Positions 52,963-62,767 of a stretch of 64,000 nucleotides of DNA are shown in pieces. Location: positions 124,001 to 188,000 of the forward strand of contig CAJXOF010000007.1 of the NCBI GenBank assembly GCA_913057945.1, given 5' to 3'. The DNA comes from an uncultured Hyphomonadaceae bacterium (GTDB lineage: Bacteria > Pseudomonadota > Alphaproteobacteria > Caulobacterales > Hyphomonadaceae). The notes below the pieces were generated by a model. The model made no database searches. It was given only the letters and a program-made list of their open reading frames with translations, and was not told the origin of the DNA. The position numbers were made by a program, and so were the translations under genes. The number at the start of each line of letters is the position of its first letter. Position 1 is the first letter of the stretch.

Positions 52963-54177
52963 ATGCCCCACATTTCAAGAATGCTGCTGGTCGCAGCGTT
53001 TGCCGCTGTGCCCCTGGCGGCGGTTGCCAACGCTCAGAGCTTTGCCGAGCTTGAAGCCCGTCTCGAGGCCCATCCAAGCCTCTCCGCTCTCGGTTACGAT
53101 GCCGAGGCCGACCGGGAGCGTGCTGTCGCCTCAACCGCACTCCCGGACCCCGTCGTATCCCTCGGGATCAACAACTTTCCGATTTTCGATCCCTCATTCG
53201 ACAGTTACTTGCCGACCAATAAAGCCGTTGGTATCCGGCAACAATTTCCGAGCTTCGCGGGCCGTGAAGCCCGCGCCGGTGAAGCCCGGGCGATGTCAGC
53301 ACAGACCGAGGCGGTTCGCGATGCCCGTTATGCGGCCTTGCGCGCCGAACTCATCGCTCTTCTCGCTGACAAGACTAGACTGACCAGGCAGAGATCCCTC
53401 GCCGAAGCGCGAAACGCCAAATACGACGAGCTTGTCGACATTGTCGAGGCCGAGATCGATGCGGGCCGCCCGGCCGTCTATCGCCTTGCCGAAATTGAAA
53501 GCGAACGGGCAGAAGTTTCCCGGACGCTTGTTGATCTTGACCGGCAGGAAGCCGAGACCGATGCGCGCCTGATCGAACTCGTCGGACTGGTCCCTTCGAC
53601 CGGCCTCCCTCCCCTGACTGAAAGAGACTGGTCCGGCGCAGCGCTTGAGTTCCACACCGTACGCATTGCCGACGCGGCCGTCCGCGTTACCGATTACGGT
53701 ATCGACGAGGCCCGCGCGGCCTGGAAGCCAGAATGGGGGGCCCAGCTCACCTATCAACAGCGCGATGAAGGCGCGATGTTCGCGGGGGATGACTGGGTCT
53801 CCGGTATGGTGACTTTTACGGTTCCGCTCTGGGCCGAAAGGAAGCAGGCACCGAACTTGCGCGCCGCAAAGGCTGAGCGGGCCGGCGCCGAGCAACGCTA
53901 CCAGGCTGCCGCGCGGAATGCGGCGGCCCAGTATGCGTCCCGGGACGCCATTATACGCGCGGCCGATGCCAGTATCGACGTGCTGCAGGTCAAGATTGCT
54001 GCCGTCGAAGACGAAGTCGAGGCCCAGCTGATTGCTTATGAATCCGGTGTTGGCGGTTATGCGCCGATCATCGACGGCGAGATCGCCATTCTCAAACTCC
54101 GGGCGGAAATCGAAGCTGAAACGGCCCGCAAGGCCGCTGCGATCGCACGCCTGAATGCCCTCCTGGTGACACAATGA
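52963..54177 (+). CDS. cusC: TolC/CusC-family outer membrane factor
   Basis: 404 residues with a signal peptide (ending VANAQS). Two long helical hairpins, with LEARLEAHPSLSALGYDAEA at the first and AKAERAGAEQRYQAAARNAA at the second repeat, plus outer-barrel strands. No lipobox, so it is not lipidated as E. coli CusC is. It forms the outer membrane exit duct for CusBA; its stop overlaps the cusB start. Confidence 0.88.
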   Translation: MPHISRMLLVAAFAAVPLAAVANAQSFAELEARLEAHPSLSALGYDAEADRERAVASTALPDPVVSLGINNFPIFDPSFDSYLPTNKAVGIRQQFPSFAGREARAGEARAMSAQTEAVRDARYAALRAELIALLADKTRLTRQRSLAEARNAKYDELVDIVEAEIDAGRPAVYRLAEIESERAEVSRTLVDLDRQEAETDARLIELVGLVPSTGLPPLTERDWSGAALEFHTVRIADAAVRVTDYGIDEARAAWKPEWGAQLTYQQRDEGAMFAGDDWVSGMVTFTVPLWAERKQAPNLRAAKAERAGAEQRYQAAARNAAAQYASRDAIIRAADASIDVLQVKIAAVEDEVEAQLIAYESGVGGYAPIIDGEIAILKLRAEIEAETARKAAAIARLNALLVTQ

Positions 54178-56036
54178 AAAAGACATTCCTGATAATGGGC
54201 ACCGCATCTGCCGCCCTCTTGCTCGCCGCATGCGGCGCACCGGGCGGATCACCGGGCGGCCAGGGTGAAAAACCGAACGCCTCGAGCGAGACGCAACGAT
54301 ACACCTGCCCCATGCACCCGCACTATATTTCGACCGATCCGGACGGCACCTGCCCGATCTGTGGCATGGACCTGGTGCCTGCCGACAAGACCCAGGAACC
54401 GACGAGCTCAACAGGGGAAATCCTGTACTACAAGCATCCCATGGGTAAGCCGGACACCTCGCCTGTTCCGAAAAAGGATTCCATGGGCATGGATTACATC
54501 CCGGTTTATGCCGATGACACCGGATCGGGCGTGGCCGTCTCGCCGGAAATGATCCAGACCATGGGGATCCGGACATCACCTGCCGAGACCAGGGATTTCA
54601 GCCGTGTACTGAGAGCCTTCGGCACGGTCGAGACCAATGAACGGCTCGAAAATGTTACCGTCTCGCGGCTAGAAGGCTGGATTGAGAATCTGGCGGTCAA
54701 TGCCGAGGGCGACACCGTCCGCCCCGGCAGTCTCCTCTACCGGATCTACAGTCCGGACCTGATCGCCGCGCAGAAAGATTATCTGAACTCGTTCAGGATC
54801 GGTAACGAAGCGCGCATCGCGTCGGTTCGCCAGCGCCTGCGCTCCCTTGGCATGCAGAATGCGGCCATCGACCGGCTGACCGAAACCCGCCAGGTCATTG
54901 AACGTGTTCCGGTTTACGCAGAAGCCGGCGGCACGGTTGCCGAGCTCCAGGTCCGCAATGGCGACTATGTCAAACCCGGCACGCCTATATTACGCCTGCA
55001 ATCCTATGCCGATGTCTGGGTCATTGCCTCGGTGCCGGAGAGCGATTTGCCTCTGGTGGAAACAGGCATGCAGGCCGAACTCGATTTTCCGAGCGCGCCC
55101 GATGCCCCCGGTAAAGGCCAGGTCGACTATATCTATCCGACAATCGACCCGAAAACCCGTACAGCCGACGTCCGGATCGAAGTGGACAATGTGTCGGGCT
55201 ATCTTCGCCCGGGCGCCTATGCGGACATAAGGCTGAATATCGGCGGCCGACCGCGTCTTTCGGTTCCAAGTGAAGCCATTCTGCTTGGTAGCGAGGGCGC
55301 CCGTGTCGTCATCGCCGAAGGCAATGGCCGCTTCTCCGGACGCGCCGTGCAAACCGGGATTTCGGCCAATGGCCGGACCGAAATCCTGTCGGGTCTGGAA
55401 AGTGGCGACATGGTCGTCGCCAGCGGGCAGTTCCTGCTCGATAGCGAAGCCAACCTGAAAGAAGGTCTTGCCAAGCTGGAAGCTCCGGATGCGAGCGCGG
55501 CCAGTCCGGAAACACCGCTCTCCGATATTCCGGTGGACAGTAAAGCCCTCGCCGAAATCGATCACTTCACTGACATGGCGCTCTACTTCCACGAGGCCCT
55601 GAGAGACGGGTATGACATCGATCCGCTATTCGTGGACCCGGCGCTCGCCCTGGTGCCAGTGCTGCGGGACCGTTACGCGAACACGAAACTGGCACCGGTC
55701 ATGGATGCTACGCAAACCGCTCTCGCCGCCGCGCAGGACGCCACGGACCGCGAAGACCTTGCCACACAACTCTCAGACCTGGTCGAGGCCTTGAAACCCT
55801 GGCTGCTGGAAGGCGCACCTCAGCATTACAGCGAGGCTGGTCTGGTGCTCTACCGGGACACCGCAACGGGCCGGTACTGGCTGCAGGAAGAAGCGAAACC
55901 AGCCAATCCGTACAGCGCAGATGGAGCCGAACGGATTGACTGGCCCAACCCGATGGCCGGCATGTCGATGACGACCAATGACGGCGAGACTGGCGCTGAC
56001 CAGGCCCCTGGGCATTCGGGGGACAGTCATGACTGA
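54174..56036 (+). CDS. cusB: CusB-type RND adaptor with heavy-metal domain and extended C-terminus
   Basis: 620 residues, longer than usual CusB (about 400). Lipobox LLAACG (C20). A heavy-metal binding domain at about 42-68 (RYTCPMHPHY...TCPICGMDLVP), then a second Met/His stretch (YYKHPMGKPDT, KDSMGMDYIPVY). The adaptor core follows with GWIENLAVNAEGDTVRPGSL and VPVYAEAGGTVAELQVRNGD. After about residue 460 an extra helical region (LAEIDHFTDMALYFHEALRD to EGAPQHYSEAGLVLYRD) resembles a DUF3347-type domain. Delivers copper to CusA. Confidence 0.92.
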   Translation: MKKTFLIMGTASAALLLAACGAPGGSPGGQGEKPNASSETQRYTCPMHPHYISTDPDGTCPICGMDLVPADKTQEPTSSTGEILYYKHPMGKPDTSPVPKKDSMGMDYIPVYADDTGSGVAVSPEMIQTMGIRTSPAETRDFSRVLRAFGTVETNERLENVTVSRLEGWIENLAVNAEGDTVRPGSLLYRIYSPDLIAAQKDYLNSFRIGNEARIASVRQRLRSLGMQNAAIDRLTETRQVIERVPVYAEAGGTVAELQVRNGDYVKPGTPILRLQSYADVWVIASVPESDLPLVETGMQAELDFPSAPDAPGKGQVDYIYPTIDPKTRTADVRIEVDNVSGYLRPGAYADIRLNIGGRPRLSVPSEAILLGSEGARVVIAEGNGRFSGRAVQTGISANGRTEILSGLESGDMVVASGQFLLDSEANLKEGLAKLEAPDASAASPETPLSDIPVDSKALAEIDHFTDMALYFHEALRDGYDIDPLFVDPALALVPVLRDRYANTKLAPVMDATQTALAAAQDATDREDLATQLSDLVEALKPWLLEGAPQHYSEAGLVLYRDTATGRYWLQEEAKPANPYSADGAERIDWPNPMAGMSMTTNDGETGADQAPGHSGDSHD

Positions 56037-59000
56037 ACGAAACGACAGAAACCTCGCGGGGCAAGACCCCTCCAAATCATGGGTGGCAAAGCTGATCTCC
56101 TGGTCGGTTTCCAACCAGCTCATCGTCCTCATGCTCGCCGCTGCACTGGCTGTGACCGGGTGGATGGCGATCCAGCGCACGCCGCTCGATGCAGTGCCGG
56201 ACCTGACAGATACCCAGGTCATCATTCGCACCGATTTTCCGGGCCAGAGCCCGCAGATTGTCGAGGACCTCGTCACCTATCCACTATCGACGAACCTTCT
56301 CGGTCTGCCGAAGACCAAGGACGTGCGCGGCTCCTCAATGTTCGGCACCAGTTTTGTGTATGTCATATTTGACGATGATGTTGACCTCTACTGGGCCCGC
56401 TCGCGCGTTCTCGAAGCCTTGTCCCGGCTGGGATCCGAACTCCCGGAAGGCGCCGTACCCCAGATCGGACCGGATGCAACCGGCGTTGGCTGGGTCTATC
56501 AGTATGCCTTGGTCGACAAGACCGGCAAGACCGATCTCGCCGAGCTGCGTTCACTGCAGGACTGGTTCCTGAAACTTGAACTCGCCGGAGTGGAAGGGGT
56601 CTCTGAAGTCGCTTCGGTCGGCGGTTTTGTCCGGGAATACCAGGTGCTACTCGATCCCAATCGCCTGAGAAGTTACGACCTGTCGATCACCCGTATCCGT
56701 GACGCGGTCCGCGCCGCCTCGAGCGAGGTCGGTGGCCGCGTGCTCGAACAGGGCGAAACGGAATATGTCATCCGCTCATCAGGCTATGTCGATGAGAAAC
56801 TTGATCTCGAACAGGTCGTGGTCAAGGCAGAGGATGGCACCCCCGTCCAGCTGAGCCATGTCGCCCGGATTGTCGAAGGCCCGGCCCTCCGGCGCGGCAT
56901 TGTCGAACTCAATGGCGAAGGCGAAACTGTGTCCGGCATCGTGGTGATGCGCGATGGCGAGAATGCGCTGTCGGTGATCGAACGTGTGAAGGAGAAACTT
57001 CATAGTCTCCAGCGCGGGCTGCCAGAAGGCGTCGAGATTGTCACTGTGTATGACCGCGCGCCTCTCATCGAGGGTTCGGTCGATTATCTGAAAGACAAGC
57101 TGATCGAGGAAGGCTTCGCGGTTGCTCTCGTCATTCTGATCTTCCTCCTCCATGTACGGTCGTCTCTGGTTGCCATCATCACCTTGCCGCTCGGAGTGCT
57201 CGGCGCGTTCCTGATCATGTCCTGGCAAGGTGTCACAGCGAACATCATGTCACTTGGCGGGATCGCCATCGCGATCGGCGCCATGGTCGACGCCTCGATT
57301 GTGCTTGTCGAGAATGCCAGCCGGAAACTGGCGGATCTGGGACCGAAACCCGATCCGAGCGTGCGCCGCCAAGCGCTGGTCGAGTCGGCTCAGGAAGTCG
57401 GCCCCGGCATATTCTTTTCACTCCTCATCATCACGGTCTCCTTCCTGCCGGTCTTTGCCCTGACCGGTCAGAGCTTCAGGCTCTTCAGTCCTCTCGCCTA
57501 TACCAAGACCTATGCGATGGCCTTCGCGGCCATTCTGTCGGTGACACTTGTCCCGGTTCTGATGCTGTACCTGATGCGGGGTCGGTTCCGGCGCGAGGAA
57601 GCCAATCCCCTGAACGCCTTCTTCGTCTGGGCCTACAAACCGCTGCTCCATCTAGCCCTGAGGTTCAAATGGATCACGGTCGCCCTTGCGCTCGCGCTGA
57701 CGGCCACCGTCATCGTGCCGGTCCAGAGGATCGGCTCGGAATTCATGCCGGCCCTTTATGAAGGCGAGCTCCTCTACATGCCGACCACCCTGCCCGGCGT
57801 GTCATCCACCAAGATGCGGGAGATTCTTGGCCAGACAAACCGCGTCATCAAGACCGTGCCAGAAGTCGATCGTGTCTTCGGCAAGGCCGGGCGCGCCGAT
57901 ACCGCAACCGATCCAGCGCCACTCACCATGATCGAGACCTGGATCAAGCTGAAACCGAAGGAGGATTGGCGGCCAGGTGTGACGGTCGAGGACATCACCG
58001 ATGAGCTCGATGCCAAGCTGCAAATGCCCGGCCTCGTGAATTCATGGGGCTATCCGATCAAGATTCGCATGGACATGGTTTCAACAGGTGTGCGCACGCC
58101 CATTGGCATCAAGGTTACGGGCGATGATCTGACAGAGATTGAGACCATTGCCCGGGACATAGAAGCGGCCATTTCGGACGTACCCGGAACGCGCTCGGCC
58201 TTCGCCGACAGGGTCATGGGCGGAAAATATCTCGAGATCACGCCGGATAGGGGCGAACTCGCCCGGCGGAATATCGACATGGCAGCCTTCCAGTCCGTGA
58301 TCCAAACCGCCCTGGGCGGCATGACACTCTCCCAGTCTGTCGAGGGCCGGGAACGCTATGACATCATCCTGCGCTATGATCGGCCATTTCGTGAGAGTGC
58401 CACAGACCTGGAAGAGATACTCGTGCCCGCCCCGTCCGGCGCCCATATCCCTCTCAGCGAACTGGCGGACATTTCCTATGCGGAAGGCCCGCCAATGATC
58501 CGATCGGAAAATGCCAGGCTGACTGGCTGGGTTTTCGTCGATATCGCGGACCGGGACATGGGCAGCTATGTTGCAGACGCCGGACAGGTGATTGCCAACG
58601 CCGTCGACCTGCCTGCGGGATATGCGGTGGAGTTCTCCGGACAGTATGAACAGATGCAGGAAGCGAATGCGCGGCTGAAGATCGCCATTCCAGCTGCGAT
58701 TGCACTGATCTTCCTGCTGCTGATGCTACATTTCGGTCGGCTCGACCGGACCCTGATCATCATGGCCAGCCTGCCATTCGGCCTGGTCGGCGGAATGTGG
58801 GCCGTCTGGTTGGCAGGCTACAATCTGTCAGTAGCCGTCGCGGTCGGTTTCATCGCCCTGGGCGGCATCGCGGTCGAGACAGCCGTCGTGATGCTGCTCT
58901 ATATCGACGCGGAAGTCCGCAAGGCGAACCCGTCTGACAGGAGCCAGCTTTTCGCAGCTGTCAGCAAGGGCGCGGCCATGCGCGTCAGGCCGAAGTTGAT

Positions 59001-59244
59001 GACGGTCACGACCATTTTTGCAGGTCTTGCCCCGATCTTCCTGACCGACGGCCTCGGATCGGACGTCATGCGCCGGATTGCCCTGCCCATGCTTGGCGGC
59101 ATGGCCTCAACCCTCATCCTCTCCCTGATCGTGATCCCGGCCATCTACTACATCCGGGTCGGGCTGCAGATTCCATCAGATTTACCCCGGGCCGAACCGG
59201 ATAACCGGGCCGGCTCATTCACCCCCGAAGGAGAAAAACCATGA
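56029..59244 (+). CDS. cusA: CusA-type heavy-metal RND efflux pump
   Basis: 1071 residues from ATG 56029, eight bases before the cusB stop. HME-RND features: N-terminal VSNQLIVLMLAAALAVTGWM, TDTQVIIRTDFPGQSPQIVE, the TM4 region GGIAIAIGAMVDASIVLVEN, and the second-half domain with MPALYEGELLYMPTTLPGVS. Twelve membrane helices and two large periplasmic loops. Exports Cu(I)/Ag(I) with proton uptake. It ends overlapping a tiny membrane gene at 59241. Confidence 0.96.
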   Translation: MTERNDRNLAGQDPSKSWVAKLISWSVSNQLIVLMLAAALAVTGWMAIQRTPLDAVPDLTDTQVIIRTDFPGQSPQIVEDLVTYPLSTNLLGLPKTKDVRGSSMFGTSFVYVIFDDDVDLYWARSRVLEALSRLGSELPEGAVPQIGPDATGVGWVYQYALVDKTGKTDLAELRSLQDWFLKLELAGVEGVSEVASVGGFVREYQVLLDPNRLRSYDLSITRIRDAVRAASSEVGGRVLEQGETEYVIRSSGYVDEKLDLEQVVVKAEDGTPVQLSHVARIVEGPALRRGIVELNGEGETVSGIVVMRDGENALSVIERVKEKLHSLQRGLPEGVEIVTVYDRAPLIEGSVDYLKDKLIEEGFAVALVILIFLLHVRSSLVAIITLPLGVLGAFLIMSWQGVTANIMSLGGIAIAIGAMVDASIVLVENASRKLADLGPKPDPSVRRQALVESAQEVGPGIFFSLLIITVSFLPVFALTGQSFRLFSPLAYTKTYAMAFAAILSVTLVPVLMLYLMRGRFRREEANPLNAFFVWAYKPLLHLALRFKWITVALALALTATVIVPVQRIGSEFMPALYEGELLYMPTTLPGVSSTKMREILGQTNRVIKTVPEVDRVFGKAGRADTATDPAPLTMIETWIKLKPKEDWRPGVTVEDITDELDAKLQMPGLVNSWGYPIKIRMDMVSTGVRTPIGIKVTGDDLTEIETIARDIEAAISDVPGTRSAFADRVMGGKYLEITPDRGELARRNIDMAAFQSVIQTALGGMTLSQSVEGRERYDIILRYDRPFRESATDLEEILVPAPSGAHIPLSELADISYAEGPPMIRSENARLTGWVFVDIADRDMGSYVADAGQVIANAVDLPAGYAVEFSGQYEQMQEANARLKIAIPAAIALIFLLLMLHFGRLDRTLIIMASLPFGLVGGMWAVWLAGYNLSVAVAVGFIALGGIAVETAVVMLLYIDAEVRKANPSDRSQLFAAVSKGAAMRVRPKLMTVTTIFAGLAPIFLTDGLGSDVMRRIALPMLGGMASTLILSLIVIPAIYYIRVGLQIPSDLPRAEPDNRAGSFTPEGEKP

Positions 59245-59456
59245 CGAGACACCTGTTGAAAATTCCGCTTTTGTTTCCACTGCTTCTGAGTAGCGCCATG
59301 CTGCCGGCGGCCGCGCAGGATCGCTCATCAGGCAGAATGATGATCGACGGCGGCATGATGGGTGGCGGCCTGTTCGGCACGGTGTTCATGCTGCTTGCTG
59401 TGCTCCTCCTCCTGCTCGGGATCGCTGCCCTCATCAAATATCTGAGGTCGAAATAA
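59241..59456 (+). CDS. Small Met/Gly-rich membrane protein after cusA
   Basis: 71 residues with a signal-like N-terminus (MTRHLLKIPLLFPLLLSSAM) and one membrane segment near the end (VFMLLAVLLLLLGIAALI). The middle is Met/Gly-rich (RMMIDGGMMGGGL). ATGA overlap with cusA shows co-translation. No family named; similar tiny proteins occur after metal RND pumps. Possibly an accessory subunit. Confidence 0.7.
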   Translation: MTRHLLKIPLLFPLLLSSAMLPAAAQDRSSGRMMIDGGMMGGGLFGTVFMLLAVLLLLLGIAALIKYLRSK

Positions 59457-59550
59457 TAGTCCCGTGTCCATCCACCCTATTCCCCCGTCCCGGCGCGCAT
59501 CGGGGGCCTCTGTTGAAAGCCGCGCCTGACAATCAAAAAGGAAGAAAACG

Positions 59551-60051
59551 ATGAAAACCCTCGTCAGAAAGACAGCAGTCACAGGCGCAATCCTCGGACT
59601 GGCCCTGATTGGTCCGGCGCTCGCCCAGGAGGCCGGCATGAAAATGGACAGCATGAAAGACATGGACATGTCCGGCATGAGCTGCTGCGGCGACATGGCG
59701 CCCGGCTTTGGCGTCATTAACGGCGTCGATCTGGATGCCCGAACCGTCAATATTTCACACGATCCGATCAAGAAGATCGGCTGGGGTGAAATGACAATGG
59801 ACTTCGAGGTCGGCGGAATGGTTGCGCTCGACAAATTCGAGAATGGCGACAACGTCCATTTCATGCTCAAGCAGGACGACAGCGACAATTATGATATCGC
59901 CATGATGATGCCGATCGGCGGCGATCCGGATGCTTTCAAGCAATCCATGATGTCGATGATGAAAGGCGACGGCATGATGGACTGCAACATGGGCGGACAC
60001 GGATCCATGTCCGGCATGTCAGGCAAGGATCATGACGACACCGATCACTAG
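59551..60051 (+). CDS. cusF: CusF-type periplasmic copper-binding protein
   Basis: 166 residues, signal peptide ending near LAQEAG. A Met-rich segment (GMKMDSMKDMDMSGMSCC) precedes the CusF fold. Copper ligands match E. coli CusF spacing: H70, W78, M81, M83 in ISHDPIKKIGWGEMTMDFEV. A second Met/His-rich tail (MMSMMKGDGMMDCNMGG) extends the C-terminus. It hands Cu(I) to CusB/CusA. Separated by 94 bp, with a CCCCCG/CGGGGG hairpin, from the preceding gene. Confidence 0.9.
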   Translation: MKTLVRKTAVTGAILGLALIGPALAQEAGMKMDSMKDMDMSGMSCCGDMAPGFGVINGVDLDARTVNISHDPIKKIGWGEMTMDFEVGGMVALDKFENGDNVHFMLKQDDSDNYDIAMMMPIGGDPDAFKQSMMSMMKGDGMMDCNMGGHGSMSGMSGKDHDDTDH

Positions 60052-60090
60052 CCGGTCCTCTGTTTCAAGCCAAAAAGATCGTAAATCAGG

Positions 60091-60115
60091 TTCCGGCCGC
60101 GTTCCGCGGCCGGAA
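60091..60115. terminator. Perfect GC-rich hairpin after cusF
   Basis: TTCCGGCCGCG-TTC-CGCGGCCGGAA, an 11-bp perfect stem 40 bases after the stop. No T-run follows, so it may be a partial terminator or an RNA-stability element. Confidence 0.55.
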
Positions 60116-60152
60116 TGCCTGCGTCTCCCGATAAGTTCACCAGGAAATCCCA

Positions 60153-60596
60153 ATGACTCAAAGAATTCTGATTGCTGCCTTCTTGTTAGGTTCCGTTTCC
60201 CTGACAGCCTGCAGTGACCCCGAAAGCCGAACGCCGCCAGCATCCGGCCCTGCGGACCAGACCAGGCCTGAACCGTTCGAACAGGCAGATGAAGCTATGC
60301 CCGGCGATACTGGACGGGCCACGGGCAGGATCACATCCCTTGATCGCGACGACGGCCGGGTCACCATCGACCATGGCCCTTTCGAAGGCATCGCCATGGG
60401 CGCGATGACCATGAGTTTCGCTTTAATGGGCGATCTTGAGCTGACTGACCTCTCTGAAGGCGATGACGTGATCTTCCAGGTCAAACGGGGCCGGGACGGT
60501 TCTCATCGCATCATGGAAATTTGCAGCATTCCCGCGAATGGCCGCGACTGCCCGGACCAAGAAACGGTCTATCCGGACAACCCTCCAGATCAGTAA
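60153..60596 (+). CDS. CusF-like copper-binding lipoprotein
   Basis: 147 residues, lipobox VSLTACS (C20). The CusF motif reads TIDHGPFEGIAMGAMTMSFA: H74, M85 and M87 keep CusF spacing, but the cation-pi Trp position (expected 82) is Met. Membrane-anchored instead of soluble. It probably binds Cu(I) with three Met and one His. Second CusF-type gene after cusCBA. Confidence 0.85.
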   Translation: MTQRILIAAFLLGSVSLTACSDPESRTPPASGPADQTRPEPFEQADEAMPGDTGRATGRITSLDRDDGRVTIDHGPFEGIAMGAMTMSFALMGDLELTDLSEGDDVIFQVKRGRDGSHRIMEICSIPANGRDCPDQETVYPDNPPDQ

Positions 60597-60666
60597 GGCG
60601 GCATACTCCGGCACTGTCCCCGATCGAGCTAAAGGGAAGACGATAAAGACCCGTTTCGCCATAGCG

Positions 60667-61005
60667 TCAAACTGGCATGCGCGGACCAAAAAGAATAACC
60701 GCAGCCCCGATCAGACAGGTTACAACCCCTATCAGATCCCAGCGGTCGGGACGAACCCCCTCAATGGTCCATAGCCAGATGAGCGAGGAAGTTATGTAAA
60801 CCCCACCATAGGCGGCATAGGCGCGCCCGGCTGCAGACGCTTCCACCAGTGTCAGCAGCCAAGCGAATACAACAAGGGATATCATCCCCGGAACCAGCCA
60901 GAAAGCGGACTTTCCAAGCCGCAGCCAGGCCCAGAATGCAAAACAACCGGCGATTTCGGCGGCTGCCGCGCCAGCATAGATCAACAACGTCGCGCGAATA
61001 TCCAT
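60667..61005 (-). CDS. YnfA-family small membrane transporter
   Basis: 112 residues with four membrane segments. Signatures: [38 protein letters not shown] and the ending [10 protein letters not shown]. This is the UPF0060/YnfA family, sometimes linked to drug or metal export. On the same strand as merA, 60 bases downstream of it. Confidence 0.9.
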   Translation of the reverse strand: MDIRATLLIYAGAAAAEIAGCFAFWAWLRLGKSAFWLVPGMISLVVFAWLLTLVEASAAGRAYAAYGGVYITSSLIWLWTIEGVRPDRWDLIGVVTCLIGAAVILFGPRMPV

Positions 61006-61065
61006 GGCTGGGACGTTACCTGATCTGGCTGGACTGGCGAGGCCCCGTTGCGGTTAAAATTGGTT

Positions 61066-62517
61066 TCAGCCTGCGCAGCATGAAAGCTTCGCCACGTCCT
61101 TGTCGAACGTCTGTGCCGCCAATTTTAACCCTTCAACAGTTGTCAGGTATGGAAAAATTGTCTCGCCAAGCGCCTTGCTCGTCATGCCGAACTTCAACGC
61201 CATAGCCAGCGTCTGAATCGCATCAGACCCTTCGGGCGCCGCGATCTGTCCGCCCAGGAGGCGGTCGGTCTTCGCATCCGCGACCAGCTTGATGACGCCG
61301 CGGGTATCGCGGGCGGCGGCGGCGCGTGCCACGTGGTCCAGCGTCAGCACGCTGGTCTTGACGTCATGACCGGCTGCCTTCGCCTGCACCTCGGAAAGGC
61401 CGACGCCGGCGACCTGCGGATCGGTGAACACGACCCAGGGCATGGCCGCATTGTCATAGCGCAAATCCAGAAGCCCGAGCGCATTGTTGGCCGCCACCTT
61501 GGCCCCATAAGCGGCCATGTAGACGAACTGGTCGCGATCGGTGACATCACCCGCTGCCCAGACGCCAGGCCGCGTTGTGGCCATGTCGGCTCCGACCTTG
61601 ATCGATCCACGCGCATCGGTCTCGATGCCGAACTCGCGCAAGCCGAGGTCTTCGGAATTGGCCACCCGGCCTGTGGTGGCCACAAGCCGCTGCGCGGAGA
61701 GGGTCACAGGCTTTCCACTCCGTTCGATTGTCAGCGTGACGCCGCCGTCACTCCGTCTCACCGATCGGTAGGACAGGCCGGTCTCGACCGCGACACCCTC
61801 AGCCTTCAACGCGTCGGTCAACGCCTTGGCCACTTCCGGTTCCACGCCGGGCAGAAGGCGCGAACGCGTGACCAGTGTAACCTTGACGCCCAGCCGCGAC
61901 GCCATCTGCGCCAGTTCACAGCCAATATAGCCGCCGCCCAGGACCAGGATGCTTTCGGGCTGATCGGGCAGGCTGAGAAGGTCCCAGGAATCGAGCGCCT
62001 CCACGGTCTCGATCCCGTCAATTTCCGGCAAGAAAGGGCGCGAGCCGGTGGCGATCAGAACCTTCGGTGCAGCGATGATCCGCCCGCCGACCTCAATCCC
62101 GCCTTCGATCAGGCGTGCGGCACCTTCCTCGATATAGGTGACATTCTCATAGGAAGGCAGCAGGTCGATGTATTTTTTCTGGCGCATCTCGTCGACCAGA
62201 TCGGCCGTGCCCTTGACGACCGCCGACCAGTCCACGCTCTGCGCACAGGGCTCAATGCCCGGAAACCGTGCCGCCGCTGTACCAGCATGCACCGCTTCAC
62301 CGGCCCGTATCATCGCCTTGGACGGCACGCAGCCGACATTGACGCAGGTGCCGCCGATGGTGCCATGCCCAACCATGGCCACGCGCCTGCCGGCCTCGGC
62401 CGCGCTAATCGAAGCCGAAAACCCGGCCGAGCCAGCACCTATGACGATGAGGTCATAGCTGTCGTCGCCGTTTTTATTGACGGAGCAGCAATCGCCTGTC
62501 TTTACGGTTTGATTCAT
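61066..62517 (-). CDS. merA: Mercuric reductase MerA
   Basis: 483 residues. FAD-binding DLIVIGAGSAGFSASISAAE, redox-active pair C58/C63 in GGTCVNVGCVPSKAMI, NADPH-binding VLGGGYIGCELAQ, AAGDVTD near 320, and the C-terminal mercury shuttle pair C480/C481 (KLSCCAG). The N-terminal HMA domain (NmerA) is absent; only TGDCC (C10/C11) precedes the core. Reduces Hg(II) to Hg(0) in the cytosol using NADPH. Last known mer gene of the merT-merP-merA run. Confidence 0.96.
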   Translation of the reverse strand: MNQTVKTGDCCSVNKNGDDSYDLIVIGAGSAGFSASISAAEAGRRVAMVGHGTIGGTCVNVGCVPSKAMIRAGEAVHAGTAAARFPGIEPCAQSVDWSAVVKGTADLVDEMRQKKYIDLLPSYENVTYIEEGAARLIEGGIEVGGRIIAAPKVLIATGSRPFLPEIDGIETVEALDSWDLLSLPDQPESILVLGGGYIGCELAQMASRLGVKVTLVTRSRLLPGVEPEVAKALTDALKAEGVAVETGLSYRSVRRSDGGVTLTIERSGKPVTLSAQRLVATTGRVANSEDLGLREFGIETDARGSIKVGADMATTRPGVWAAGDVTDRDQFVYMAAYGAKVAANNALGLLDLRYDNAAMPWVVFTDPQVAGVGLSEVQAKAAGHDVKTSVLTLDHVARAAAARDTRGVIKLVADAKTDRLLGGQIAAPEGSDAIQTLAMALKFGMTSKALGETIFPYLTTVEGLKLAAQTFDKDVAKLSCCAG

Positions 62518-62590
62518 TATTTCTTCCTTGGCTTGTGACCAGGCATGGCGACGCGGCCTCGATCAAGTATTCAAAATCACACCATCGACC

Positions 62591-62767
62591 CGATGTCGGA
62601 GGCGTGGCCGGGATCAGGTTGAGGCCGCTGTCGCCGCATTCGCCTGCGGCGAAGACCGCGGGATCGCTCGTACGCATCGATGTGTTCACCTGGATGCCCC
62701 GCCGAGTGCACTCGGCGCAGGCAGCTTCAAGGTTCAGCCTGTCCATTTTTGGTACCCGGCCGGGGCT
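62591..62767 (-). pseudogene. Decayed pyridine nucleotide-disulfide oxidoreductase fragment
   Basis: Within the 434-bp gap between merA and merP, a minus-strand frame shows SPGRVPKMDRLNLEAACAEC, GIQVNTSMRTSDPAVFAAGE and GDSGLNLIPATPP. This is the central stretch of a MerA/glutathione-reductase type flavoprotein (xGRVPN...LNLEAAG...TS-P-xxAAGD). The FAD and active-site parts are missing on both sides. It looks like the remains of a second oxidoreductase gene in the mer operon. The rest of the gap shows nothing recognisable. Confidence 0.6.
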
